A stretch of 64,000 nt of DNA from Tolypocladium sp. Sup5 PDA-1 (Eukaryota; Ascomycota; Sordariomycetes; Hypocreales; Ophiocordycipitaceae): contig JPHH03000012.1 in assembly GCA_000750105.3 (NCBI GenBank), positions 62,001-126,000 of the forward strand, read 5' to 3'. Below, piece after piece: positions 30,072-41,068 of the stretch (the stretch's first letter is position 1; each line of letters opens with the position of its first letter). Below the pieces are notes generated by a model, which worked only from the letters and a program-made list of their open reading frames with translations, was not told where the DNA came from and did not search any database. A program made the position numbers and the translations under genes.

Positions 30072-33000
30072 TTAGTTGAGGAATCCCTTGCACGCCGCAG
30101 TGCCGCAGAGACAGGGTATGCGATCCAAGCTGCCGATTTCTCGCTCGAATTTGTAGTCGTATGTTAACTCCTCATCTGTAAAAAAGATATGTTAGTCTTT
30201 GTATCTTGGCTGTGTGAGGACGTAGCATGAAGTCTTACTCAGAGCAATGTCTCGGAGGGCATAGATGACGATTCGCTTGCTGCCCTCGACCTTGATAATC
30301 TTGGCCGTGCAGTTGGGCATACAGCTGTGGTTGATGAATCGCGCAATGCCCCCCTTCTTGGTCGCGTCGACCACCGTGTCGTCGTCGATGCGGAACAGAT
30401 AACTGCTTCCTATGCCGCTCTTGAGGTACCGCTTCTCGCGGATCTCGGCAATCTGCTGCCGCACCTCCTCGCCGACGTACTCGATGATCATGTCGTCCTT
30501 GCCAATGTTCTCCATGGCGTAGAGTCCCCAGTTGTGGATGGCGGACCGAGCAAACTTGACGGGCTTCTTCCGCTTCTTGAGCTGGTTGAACTTGAACACG
30601 TCCGAGTCTTGGCCCAGCGTCTTCTTCTGGTCGTTCAGGTCGGCAACGTATCGGCGGTTGCTTACGCGGCTGGCTCGGGAGTTGCCCTTGGCTATGAGTT
30701 TCTCGGCAGCCAGCTTCGCAGCTTCCGACGCAGCTGCGCTGGCGTCTTTGCCGTTCTTCTTGAAGCGAGCCTCTCGCTCTTCCCTGGCCTTCTGGACCTT
30801 GATATGGTGTGGCAGGTATTTTGACTTCTCAGAGTTGAGAATCTTCTTTACACCTTCAGTCCGCGCGCAACCCGTCGGGTTCGGCACATAGTAGCCGCCA
30901 ATTGAGATTGGCTTTTCCAGAGACCCCTTTGAGGAGTTGAGCTCCCTGACGCGGTTGCGTTTCCATAACCACAGCTCAGGGTTGCCAATCTCGCCAATAG
31001 TAAACCTCCTTTGAAGTTTGGCGAGATCAGGCACGTCCTTGAGTCCCAGGGCCAAGCCTTGCAGCGAGGAAATGTCTGGTTTGAAGCTGTCCGGGAGAGT
31101 CAAGGCTGCTACCATGGGCTCCGTTGCGAAGAACCTCTCGTCGTGCTTTTCTGCAATGGGCTCGGGTTGTGGTGGCTCACGTCTCTCGACCTTGAGAGGC
31201 GCTGGGGTGGCCTCGTCCTCATCACGCTGCGACTCTGTCTCCTGCTGCTGCTTCAAAGCTTCTCGCTCCTCGAATAGCTGCTTCTTAGTCTTCTTCTTCT
31301 GCTTGAGGGGCTTCTTCTTTGATCCCTTTGCCGCCTGGGACACGGGGGTTTCAGAGCGAGACAAGCCGCTGTCAACAGCGTCGATGTCGAGGCTCACGTC
31401 TTCTGAATCCTCTCGGCCATTGATCTGCAGGTCCACATGGCTGATCTTGACACCAAACAGCTCTTCGTCGGATTTCTTTTGACGCTTGAGCGCACTTTCG
31501 ATCGACGATTCTAGCTTGCGCTTCTTCGACAGTGGCCCATCGGCAATAGCTAGGCTGGCTTCTGTCATGGAATCGTCTTCCTGGCGGCCCCAGGACCCCA
31601 AATCGTCTTTGGAGGCTTCATCGTCCGTGCTCATGCGACTACGCGGCCGCGACTCAGGCTCTTCTGTGTCACGCACCGCCAATGCTCCAGCGTCGGTTTC
31701 CTCATCGGATTCAAAGTCGCTATCCAGGCTCTTGAGGCGATGATGCAGCGACCGGAACGCGGTGCGAGCTGCAGGCTGTCGTTTTCTGGAAAACGGATCA
31801 ACAAAGGCGCTGCGACGCACTTGCCCCTTTGCCTTTGACTTGCGTATTCTGGGCAATGCCTTTGGTTCAAAACGACCGGTGCGTCGTTCAATGGGATCGG
31901 CGCGGGAGTTTGGCGTCCCCACTCTGGGGCTGTCGTTGCCATCGTCAAAGGCCAGATCCTCGTCGTCGTCCGGCTGATCCAGGTTGAGCTTCCGCCTCTT
32001 GGCAGCGTGGTTGGCAGGGTCGAGGAAGTCGGAGAGACATGGCGCCGCAACTTGGGTGCGAATATGGCGAATCAAATGCTCCGTCAGCTCTCTGCGAACG
32101 ACTTCCACAGCCTCAATGACCGGGTCAAAGTTCTTTGCCCGCTGCTTCTTTTCCTCTTCCCAGTCCGCCTCCTCTTCGCGGCGCCGCCGAACCACCTCTT
32201 GATCTTGCCGTCGATAAGGTGCAGTTGGCGGCCTGTGGCTTCTCTCCGGGCTCGGACTAGGCTTCCGCGTCGAGTCAGCAGCATGGGAGGGTCGTGGTAG
32301 ACACAACTGCATCGTCATGTCGTAAGTGAAGAACTCGGTGTGGTTGACAGCCCTGAAGCACCGCTCTGCTTCTTGCCTTCCGTTGGAAGAATTTCTGAAA
32401 ACGAGATAGAAGCCAGTCCTATCCAGCCGGATATCGTCGAATCCATAGTTCTTTAATCGCTTCTTCATATGAGGTATGATGCTTGGTAACACGGGGACAC
32501 TATCCGCGCTGACGAAGATATAGGGGAGGTCGGTAAGCTGAGATGCGATGTTCTGCGGTTCGACGGCGCTTTGGGGTCGCGGTGCCACAGACGGGGTTGC
32601 TGGCTGCGGCACTGGAGCTGACGGCTGCCTTTGTGCAGCGGGTCCTTTCGGTGCTGTCGGAGGTGGACGCACGAACCCGGGCGCGGGCGCAGGAGTAGGT
32701 GTGGATGTGGAGGAGGATTTCGGACCGGTCGGGGGTAGCTTCGGAGCAGACGACGATGCCTGCGCCAGCTTCGCTTTGTTATGCTTCTCCCTCTCTCGCT
32801 TCAGATGCTCCTCCAGCATCCGTCGACTCTTGCGGCCTTCAGGGTCATACTCCACTCTGACGACATCGGCATCAACCTTGATCCCGCGCGCTCGCACAGC
32901 ACGGCGCGCGGCGTCCACGGCAGAGACTGGTGGGCGGCCTGGGCGCTTGGAGTCGCGATAGCGAATTGTCGCGAACCCGAGATAGCTGCCAGTGTCTGGG

Positions 33001-33998
33001 TGCATCTTGTTGCTGGTCTCGGCAATCTCACCAAACGTCGCGAAAATCGCCGTGACCTTGTTGAACAGGACCAGGGGGTTGTACCGGGTGACGACGATCT
33101 GCGTGGGCGGGCCGGGGCCGATGGATGTCTTTGGGTCGTAGGGGTAGGGCTTGAGGTTCTCCAGGGTATGGCGCAAGCGAGCCTTGGGCAGGTAGTAGTC
33201 GGTGTTGATGTATCCGAGCCGGTCGCCGGCCTTTGCCAGCCGCGGATCTAAAGGGGGGGCGTCATGGTCCTATCCAAGATTAGCCATCAGTACAAACTGG
33301 ACACAGCATGACGCCCCCCCTCAGCCGGGATAAAGTATAGTGGTACGTACCAATCCGAATTCCTTGTAGGTCGGCTTGGCATTCTTGCTCACGCCCTTGC
33401 TGCGCAAACGATCGAGGATCGGGTCATATGTGCATTTCATGCCTTTGACGGACGGCAAGGGGTCTCGAGCGGGGACGCGCTCAGCCTGTGGACGGCCGTG
33501 TGATAAGGAGCCATTGTTAACCGCGGGTCGGGTTTGCCGCGAGGCTTGTCTGGCCTGGTCGGTGGGCGCGGACGCGGACATGTCTGGCTTGGGTGCCGGG
33601 GCGGGCGAGTTGGAGAGCGAGTCTCTGAGGCGGGACGAGGGAGCGGTCGCAGATGGACGCAGCGAACTGCTGAATATGGACGACGCAGAGCTCGCGTGCG
33701 AGCTGGCGGACCCGACAGTGCTAGTCTCTGCGGTGGGAGACTCGTTGTCGTCGGCGTGGGGGTGAGGGGCATCACCATGAGACGGCCGGGCGAGAGCAGC
33801 AGCAGTTTTCGTCGTCGTCGCGTCCGCATCCAGCGCGGCGGCGGCAGGCTCTCGAGACGAGTCGGCCCCTGAGATGCCGCGGCTGGAGAGCTCGCGGTCT
33901 GCCGCCCGGCCGTGGGACTGGGCCTGGGCTTCGGCCCTGACCTTGGGGGCGTTGGGAAAGAATTGCGCGAAACTCACGCCTGGTGGGGGGCGAGTCAT
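30072..33998 (-). CDS. set1: Histone H3 lysine-4 methyltransferase SET1 (COMPASS catalytic subunit)
   Basis: The model is complement(join(30072..30175,30239..33269,33351..33998)), 1260 aa. SET1 mono-, di- and trimethylates H3K4 within COMPASS. The N terminus [19 protein letters not shown] is typical of fungal Set1, followed by a disordered Ser/Ala/Pro region. After intron 1 the protein continues [16 protein letters not shown] and [17 protein letters not shown]. An RRM lies at about 270-360 ([19 protein letters not shown]) and a second SET-associated RRM-like domain at about 460-550. Acidic and Lys-rich linkers lead to the n-SET region ([14 protein letters not shown]). The SET domain spans about 1120-1240 with [41 protein letters not shown], the SAM-binding [11 protein letters not shown] and, across intron 2, [12 protein letters not shown]. 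The post-SET Cys cluster [13 protein letters not shown] ends the protein. All catalytic motifs appear intact. Confidence 0.97.
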
Positions 33999-35110
33999 CG
34001 TGTCGATGAGGCGCGCCTGTTATCGTTTGCACCGTACCGCGACCATGATACCTCGCGCCGCAGCCTGGAGCCTTCACCATGCAGAGTATTGGCCGTGTGC
34101 GGGCGGGCTGGCGGTGCGCAGGGCCGTGAAACGCGCTGGAGCAGCGTCCACGCGACCGAGATGCGGGCGGGCGTCGCAGCGCTCGTGGTGAGCGTCGGTG
34201 GCAGCGCAGCGACAGCAATCGCAGGCGAGGGGAGATAAAAAAAAAAACCAGCGGGCGAGTGAGAGCGGCGACGGCGACCGCAGCGCGAGTGTGAGTGCGT
34301 GGTGCGGTCCACGATGCCGGGGCCAAGCGCGGGTGAGTGAGTGAGAGGGAGGAAAGATGCGTGGCAGGCTGGTGAGAAGTTGAAGCTTGTTCCTCTGTGC
34401 TGGTTTGGTCTGGTTCAGGGATGGTGGGTGGGTGTCCGCTGCACCGTCCAGCCAGGCCAGGCCAATCCCGATCCAGCCACTGCCAGGCTGGCTGCTGCTG
34501 CCAAAACGCCCACCGCGTGCACGCATTGGGCTCTAGCGCTAACATGCTGCAGCCTTCGTCCCAGCATAGGCCGGCGGTCGGGCATACGATTACCCGCATG
34601 CTGGTCGAGATGAAATGCGACCGCCATGAAGTGAATGAGAGCCGTTGCAGCAGTGACTTGACGTTGGCTGCTGTCCGTGCCTATGCAAACAAACCCAACC
34701 AACAAAGAGACTTTCCGGATTTCGCAAGGCCGTTTGCGTCAATTGATCCATACGTTCGTTCATGCAACGAGTACGCGTGATGCTGTTCGTTTGCTCTCGG
34801 CAGAGTACAGTACAGGATATTCACTGGCAATATTCACTGGCACGCCCAGTCAAGTCCTGAAACTCATGAATGCAGGCATCTATCCACATGACTGCGCAAG
34901 AACAAGATACATGTGCATACAAACGCGACCTGAGGCGACGCAATTTTCTTTTGTACAGGCCAGACGCAGGCGGTGTTCCCCAAGTTCCACCTCAACGGAG
35001 GCACCCTCCCATTAGTACCACAAACGCCGGACCAGAGCAGAGTCATGATGCTCAAAACCTCCATTCCCTTGCCCAAAACTCCAGAATCCGGTGAGAGCTT
35101 GAAACGACCC
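33999..35110. promoter_or_regulatory. set1 upstream region
   Basis: 1.1 kb between the set1 start and the stop of the next minus-strand gene. The part near set1 is C/T-rich on the minus strand with an uninterrupted T run (plus-strand A run at about 34238-34248). No gene supported. Confidence 0.45.
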
Positions 35111-36494
35111 TCAAATGGTCAGCTTCAGCTCGAATTCTTCCTCTTCATCGTCTGAGCCTAGGTACGGACCGCGCATCGGTGGCAGATCCTCGTCGTCGAT
35201 GTCATTAAAGATGGACAGGAACTGAGGGCGTGGCAGCTGCTTAGACGGTGAATCCCTACGTAGAGCCCCTTGACGGATGCGAGCTGGCGTGATAGTGAGC
35301 TCGGGATCGGCGTCACGGCCGCCTACGGTCTTGACGGGTTGGTTGGGCCGATTGCAAACGCTCCCTCCCCGAGGGTGGATCATGGATGAAGCTGTTCGGC
35401 CCTTGTTATAGCCAATCGTGGTTCTTGATGCAGCCTCTCCCGCCGCGTTGCTAGGAGATATAGCTGGAGCCATGACAGCGGGCTTAGCAAGTCTGCTGCC
35501 GGGAATCAGCGCAGAGAGCGGCCGTCTAGCGGGTTTGTTGCTCAGCGCAGGCTTGATCGCCGTAGCCTTGTGGATGTCTGATCGGATGGCCAGCGCTGAA
35601 GCGGCCCTTCTCGAAGTAATAGTTGAAGGGCTCTTCGCAGTGGCTCTCTTCATCGTTTTGCCTGGAACAGGTTCGGCCGCGTTGAGTGATTCCGGTTTGC
35701 GGCGAATCGCGGTCACAGTCTCGGCAATGTCGTCAATATTCCAGTCCAGCTCCGCTGTCTCGCGCTCATTGCGCTCTTCCGCCTTCTTCAATACTGCTTG
35801 CATCTCTTCGTCGAACTTCTTCTCCTCCCGCGACACTCCGTTCTCGTCCACGGGGTTGTGGAAGTGCTCGTAAAAGCCCTTGAGAAAGTTCTCTCTCTTG
35901 AGGCCCTCAAACGTGAGGCCGCCTGCCGGGAGCACATCGGACTCGTACGGCAGCGGAGCAGGCTGCGGCGGAGCGTATTCGGGTTCATCTTCATCGTCTG
36001 AGGGTTCGTCATTGTCCGGCTGGATCGCAAACTTGATCGGCGCGAGGTCGACGGCCTTCTGCTTCAGCTTCTGAACGGTAGTGTGTTTCGCCTGCGTCTT
36101 CTCAATCTCCTGGACAATGTCCTTGACTGCGGCGCTCTGGCCGGCCCTTGCCTTTGCATTAGTCGTCTTGTTGCCTAAAGGAGCTCGCGAGCGTGCTCCT
36201 GTCCATGTTCCGTCAGCACGGGCGCTTCAACACCCACGTCCGTAGAAGAGACATACCCATAGGCGTCACCATCGCCTGTCGCTGGCCAGTCCCCTTCACC
36301 GTCAATTTGTCGTTTCCCACAGGCTTGGTGGCCCCTCCTCCTACCCCCGTCTTGCCCGCAAAGGCGGTCGGCGCATTCTCGTCATTGCGGAACCTGAGGG
36401 GCGTCTTGGGATACCTGGCGCCAGGGGTCTTTGGCTGCTGCTTGGACGGAACCTGGTGCACCAGATTCTCCTGGTCGCGATGCGCCGCGAGCAT
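35111..36494 (-). CDS. Securin-like conserved fungal protein
   Basis: The model is complement(join(35111..36174,36257..36494)), 433 aa. The intron (GTATGT to TTTAG, 82 nt) splits a Gly codon. The N terminus (MLAAHRDQENLVHQVPSKQQ) has an RxxL/EN-type degron-like stretch followed by KTPGARYPKTPLRFRNDENAP and, across the junction, VTPMGNKTTNAKARAGQS. The mid region reads EPEYAPPQPAPLPYES, then LTFEGLKRENFLKGFYEHF. The C-terminal half is basic and disordered, with RRPLSALIPGSRL and an acidic end (GSDDEEEEFELKL). Destruction-box-like RxxL motifs, general disorder and the EYxPP...P patch recall Cut2-type securins, inhibitors of separase. Securins diverge fast, so this is an inference from layout. 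Alternatively it is another APC/C-regulated mitotic protein. Confidence 0.5.
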
Positions 36495-36912
36495 AGCGAA
36501 CAAGAATTGTGCTGCTTCTCGATATTCGTGGAGTTCTGGATTCGTATACTGGGGTCGATTTGATTGTTGGAATTAACCATCTCCGGAACAATTGGGGATC
36601 CTCTGGAGTCAACCAAGTGTTGGGGCCACGTCTGTTGATGCAGGTGATCCGTGCGCCGGGTTGACTAGGCAACAGCCACGCTGGGCGAGACCCTGCTGTG
36701 TGGCCCGGCGGGGACACGCGCCACAACAGCCCAGGCGTCGGCCGGGAAGGTATGTAGCATCGTTGGAGGGGCACGTCTTCTCCTTACCCCATCCATCTCC
36801 TTTTCCCTGGCCCCATCATCAACGTGATTGCATCGCGCATCTTCCACACAGTCGCTCTCATCTCCAACTCAACTGCCCCGAACCTCGTCGATTTCCAATA
36901 CACTCAGCAGAC
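36495..36912. promoter_or_regulatory. Divergent promoter, securin-like / tropomyosin
   Basis: 418 bp separate the two divergent starts. Close to the tropomyosin start the leader is C/T-rich (36770-36890). No gene supported. Confidence 0.5.
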
Positions 36913-37584
36913 ATGGATCGCATCAAGGAGGTTCGTTTTCCTTGCCCTGAAGCTCCCGCGACCCCACCCAGGCCAGGCTAGAGTGGTAAGCAGAAGGTCA
37001 TCAAGGGTCATGGCTGAACGTGGCGTGTAGAAAATGAACTCTCTTCGCCTGGAGGCCGACGAGGCCGCCGGCAAGGTGGAGGAGCTGCAGACCAAGGTCA
37101 AGACGCTGGAACAGGAGAACCTCTCCAAGGAGCAAGAGATCACCTCGCTGCAGCACAAGAACAACCTGCTCGAGACCGAGGTGGAGAAGCTCGAGACCAA
37201 CATCAAGGACTTCAAGAAGGTCGCCGATGAGGGTCAACAACACGGCACCCAGAACGAGACTCTCCAGCGACGACTGCAGCTGCTCGAGGAGGAGGCCGAG
37301 GAGGCCGACAAGACTCTCCGCGAGGCCAACGAGAAGTACGTAACACGTCATCCAGCTCGGATACGTATCAAGCGTGCACACCGCCTTTGGCAGTTCGTGA
37401 TGCTGACGGTGGCTACGGCAGGCTCCGACAAACCGATGTCAAGGCCGGGCACTTTGAGCGCAAGGTGCAGGCCCTCGAGAACGAGCGCGACCAATGGGAG
37501 CAGAAGTACGAGGAGATGGCAAAGAAGCACACGGCCCTGCAGAAGGAGCTGGACGAGCTCCAGCACGAGATTGTCAACATCTGA
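36913..37584 (+). CDS. Tropomyosin
   Basis: Three exons: join(36913..36930,37031..37335,37422..37584), 161 aa, the same length as S. pombe Cdc8. The first exon encodes only MDRIKE; exon 2 continues KMNSLRLEADEAAGKVEEL. The whole protein is one uninterrupted heptad-repeat coiled coil, with no proline, ending KELDELQHEIVNI. Fungal tropomyosin dimers polymerise along formin-nucleated actin and are needed for actin cables and the cytokinetic ring. The splice between exons 2 and 3 is phase 2 (AA|G, giving NEKLRQTDVKAG) and preserves the heptads. The gene converges on rrp17, with 221 bp between stops. Confidence 0.96.
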
Positions 37585-37805
37585 TTGTCCCGGCTTTAGT
37601 AGATACCTGTTACATATGACTACGAATTCGTTTGGCGGATCCCCCGGATCGTCGCAGTTCCATCTTGATGCGAGGAGTTGAAACGTGTGAGAACAGCGGG
37701 TGGTCTGGCAGCAGCATACAACATATCTTCTAGCAATATAAGCTGCCTTTCTCTGGGGTATCTACCGGCTCGTGCCGGGCGTGGACGCCTTCCACAGCTT
37801 CTCTT

Positions 37806-38512
37806 TTATTGATGCTGCTTGTGGGATTTGATTTTCCGTTTTCTCTCCGTCAGCTGCCTCTCGATCTTGGATTCGTATCGAAACTTCTTCTTTTTCTTCT
37901 TTGGTTTCGCCGGCCCCGTCCCCGTCTTGTCCACCTCTTTATCCTCGCCGCCCCCGTCTTCTTCTGCCTCGTCGTCCGAAAGCTGTGGTTTACTCAGCCC
38001 GTCCCGTGATACCGATACCGACTCGATCGTGACTGTAGTGTAGCGGTCCTCGTCAACGTATTCCTCTTCGTGATCGACAATGTCTAGATCCGGCTTGTCG
38101 GGAAATCCGTCCCACTCGTCCGAGGCGCCTTCTTGGGGTTCTGACTGGACAGGGTCGACGACCGCGCCAGACTCTCTCAGCATTCGATTGACTGTCTCGA
38201 CGTGCTCCTCGACCTCTCGCCGGCGGCCGTCTCGCATCTAAATGCCAGCATTAGTATCTCCATACCGAGACGCGAGCGCAGCCAAAGTCCAAGCCATACC
38301 TGTTTGCGAGCGTCGAGCTTTTCCTGGCGAGCTTGCTTGGCCGCCTGCTCCTGCGCATACTTTATCCTTTGCTGCTTTCGCTTATGGAAGCCCGTGAGGT
38401 ATTCCTGCCGCGCATCGTTGTCGAAGGACACCTCTTCGACGGCCGATGTAGACTTTCGCTTCTTGCTCGGAGGTGGAAGAGGACTCTTCTTGGGTCTCGG
38501 CTTGGCGAACAT
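37806..38512 (-). CDS. rrp17: Ribosomal RNA-processing protein 17 (Nop25/NOL12 family)
   Basis: The model is complement(join(37806..38237,38300..38512)), 214 aa. The intron is 62 nt (GTATGG to TTTAG), phase 0. Landmarks are a basic N terminus (MFAKPRPKKSPLPPPSKKRK), VEEVSFDNDARQEYLTGFHK with KRKQQRIKYAQ, a long basic coiled coil (EEHVETVNRML), an acidic middle and a Lys-run tail (KPKKKKKKFRYESKIERQL) that is probably a nucleolar localisation signal. Rrp17 is reported as a 5'-3' exonuclease factor for 27S pre-rRNA processing on the large-subunit pathway. Length and composition fit the family. The gene diverges from the BIG1-like gene over 304 bp. Confidence 0.9.
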
Positions 38513-38816
38513 GGCAAAAATCCCTCCCCAAGAGGAGATTTCTACTGCAATTTGGCGGCGTCTATTTTAAATAGTTGCTGTCGCAAGTTCCAGACGTGTT
38601 TTTCGTGAAACTTCAACATTCCTCTGCAAGGATCCACTCAACTTTCCTTCACCGAGGTGTGCACTCAGTGGGGTCTTGCGTTTATCCCGCCAGTTACGTA
38701 AGGCAGTGGTGCTACATCATTCCCGTCGCCAGGCTCACCCTACGACTGAGGTCCGCGAGCTTGCTTCGACTGACAAGACGAGTAGAGGTCGACTGCGCAT
38801 CACATCATCGCCAATC
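38513..38816. promoter_or_regulatory. Divergent promoter, rrp17 / BIG1-like
   Basis: A 304-bp gap between divergent starts; no distinct motif recognised. Confidence 0.45.
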
Positions 38817-39804
38817 ATGCGTCTCCAAATATTTGCGGGCGCTCTGGTGCTCCCTGGAGCCACCCTTGCCCTTTCAGATTCCTCCCCCTGGGTTCTGCTG
38901 TCCACGTCAAAGTAAGCAGTGCCGTCGAGGCATCTACTGCTTCGCAAGCTGACGATTCATCCAGGTTTCAAGATGCCTCCAACCACAACCAGATCCAGAC
39001 GAGCGCAGAGGTGCTGAGGTACACCAAGGAGATACTGGGGACATGCCCTACGGACCGATACCTCGTCGTCACTCAACCTGGCGTCCACGCCGCTGACCTC
39101 CGCGGAGCCGACGCCTGCTCCATGCCGCACCTCTGCCGAGCTGTCGAGGACCCCCGTGTGCGGAGCCGGTATACCGTGTCCGAAGTCGTCGGCGATGTGA
39201 CGAATGCTGGGATGACCGAGTACATCAAGGCAGCATGCGCCAAGAAGAACAAGGCTGTCACTGTGGAAGAGGTCGGCCTCGCGTCGCTGTCTTCCCAGGA
39301 CAGGTCCGGCACCTTGTCTGAGAACGGTGCGTTCGAAACTGCAACCAGCGGCCGGCCATGGGACCATTGCTGACAGAGACGCAGATGCGATCCTTGCTAG
39401 CAACCTCGAGGCGACGTCCAAGTCCGATAGCTACACCATCCTTCTCTTCTCGACACCTGCCGAACCAGCCTATGAGCCTGAGTTTGTTGACTCGGTGCAC
39501 ATGGACCTTAAGAGGGATATGCAGAGGATGCCCACGCGCCGAGACGAGAACAAGACGCAGCGAGACACACGTCCGTTGTTTGAAAAGTACCAATTCTTCA
39601 CTCCAGGTATGCCCCAGTTCGCTGCTTCTAAAGAAACGGGCCTCGGTGCTGACCAGGTCGCTAGGCATCTTTATGGGCCTTATCGTGGCAATCCTCCTGT
39701 TGTCCATCCTGTACGTCGGCCTCAAGGCCCTGTCTAGTCTCGAGGTCTCATACGGCGCCTTTGAGAAGGAGATGGGCCCGGCTGCACAGAGGAAGCAGCA
39801 GTAA
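38817..39804 (+). CDS. BIG1-type ER membrane protein (V-ATPase accessory/assembly-like)
   Basis: Four exons: join(38817..38911,38965..39326,39385..39606,39665..39804), 272 aa. A signal peptide (MRLQIFAGALVLPGATLAL) precedes a lumenal domain with SSPWVLLSTSK, FQDASNHNQIQTSAEVL and paired Cys residues (TCPTDRYLVV, ADACSMPHLC). One membrane span lies near the C terminus (GIFMGLIVAILLLSILYVGL), followed by a short cytosolic tail (SLEVSYGAFEKEMGPAAQRKQQ). This layout matches the BIG1 family, needed for beta-1,6-glucan synthesis in yeast. The C-terminal span resembles the V-ATPase accessory subunit Ac45/Voa1 module. The three introns are 53, 58 and 58 nt and all exon phases agree. It may act in V-ATPase assembly or wall glucan formation; sequence alone cannot choose. 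Confidence 0.82.
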
Positions 39805-40183
39805 CTTGGCCAGATGCATGGGTAGCAAGGCAGCATGTCTGGCAATGGCTCGTAGTGTAACATGTGTACGTCAAATAGGGAGTTATGGGCTGTGTTTTAG
39901 ACTTTGTGAGTCTCTTTGCGCGCATTTCGATAGGGACAAACGTACATGTCCATCGTGGGACTCGCGTAGAATTGAAGAATTGCTTCATCATCACTGTCTT
40001 GCCCTGTGATTTTCGACCCATTTGCATCGTGACCTTCATGGCGACACCAAAGAACGCCCGTACTTCCTTCCCAGTCATCCAAAATCGCACCGCGCATTCC
40101 TTGCAACCCGTCCGTCATCGTAGCCTTCGAACCTCTTTTGCCCCCTCCCCTCTTCTTTACTGAACGAAGCTAGAACTCATCCT
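39805..40183. other. Convergent 3' region (BIG1-like / trm112)
   Basis: 379 bp between converging stop codons, holding both 3' UTRs. No gene supported. Confidence 0.5.
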
Positions 40184-40686
40184 TTACACCAGATGGCTCG
40201 GCAGGAGAAAGTTTGCAATGCCCTCCTTGACGGCGTACTCGTGCCCGCAGTTGCCGCATACCAGCTTTCCCTCCGAGATCTGCGTTTCCAGCAGCAGATG
40301 GTGCAGGTCCTGGAGCATCTTCTCATCGGCCTGCAGCTCCTCCTGCGTCGGGGGCTGCTCCGGCAGTTGCGGGAATCCAATCTATGCATCGCTCTCATGT
40401 CAGTTCAGGTCCCCAAACAGCGCGCCCCGCCGTCACCGTGACCACAAGAAACATGCTGGCGGACTGCTGGGGCCAAAGGGCGAGGCTTGGGTACACATAC
40501 CTCAGATGACGTCGTCCGCAGCGCCGCCCAGTCCAGCCGCGGGAGCACGTTGACCAGCATTTCCGGGTTGACCTCGATGTCGTCCTGCACCAGCTCCGCG
40601 TCCTTGGGGTGTAGCGGGTACGAGGCCGATGACGACTTGCAGGCCTTGGCGGCGCAGGTGATGAAGTTGAGGCTGAGGATTTTCAT
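40184..40686 (-). CDS. trm112: Trm112, activating subunit of methyltransferases
   Basis: The model is complement(join(40184..40381,40501..40686)), 127 aa. The intron at 40382-40500 is 119 nt and phase 0. Trm112 is a small zinc-binding protein that activates several methyltransferases acting on tRNA (Trm9, Trm11), rRNA (Bud23) and release factor eRF1 (Mtq2). Zinc ligands are visible: Cys11 and Cys16 in MKILSLNFITCAAKACKSS, as in yeast, and a C-terminal Cys pair in LVCGNCGHEYAVKEGIANFL. The central insertion (DIEVNPEMLVNVLPRLDW) and the IGFPQLPEQPPTQEEL segment are typical. It ends LPSHLV. The size matches the family (about 125-135 aa). Confidence 0.95.
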
Positions 40687-41068
40687 GGCGGCTGTTGTGA
40701 GTATTCGTAGGTCCTTTTTTATCCGTTTTTATTTCTTTCATGTGGTTGAAAAGTTGCGGTCGGCGTTGGCATGAGTTGAGGTGAACTTACAACTTTTGCT
40801 TTTCTGCGCTCCGTCGTGGGGTATCAAGAGGCTCCACGTGACAAGGATGTTGTGGCACCTCCAGTTGGGCAACATCAAGAACACGACATCCAACATGCCA
40901 CGCCGCTGTCCAAAATAGTGGAATTCCCCAAGCCATACAGACTACATGTGCTATTCAATGATGACAAGTGATTTCATTTCACTGTTTGCAATTGAGTACT
41001 CCAATGGCGCCACATAGAGTAAAGACAGCGAAAGACCATGTATACTTTATTTCTTCAACAATACATCT
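40687..41068. other. Intergenic region between trm112 and cyclophilin B
   Basis: 382 bp on the minus strand, holding the 3' UTR of cyclophilin B and the trm112 promoter. It is A/T-richer than its flanks. No gene supported. Confidence 0.45.
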
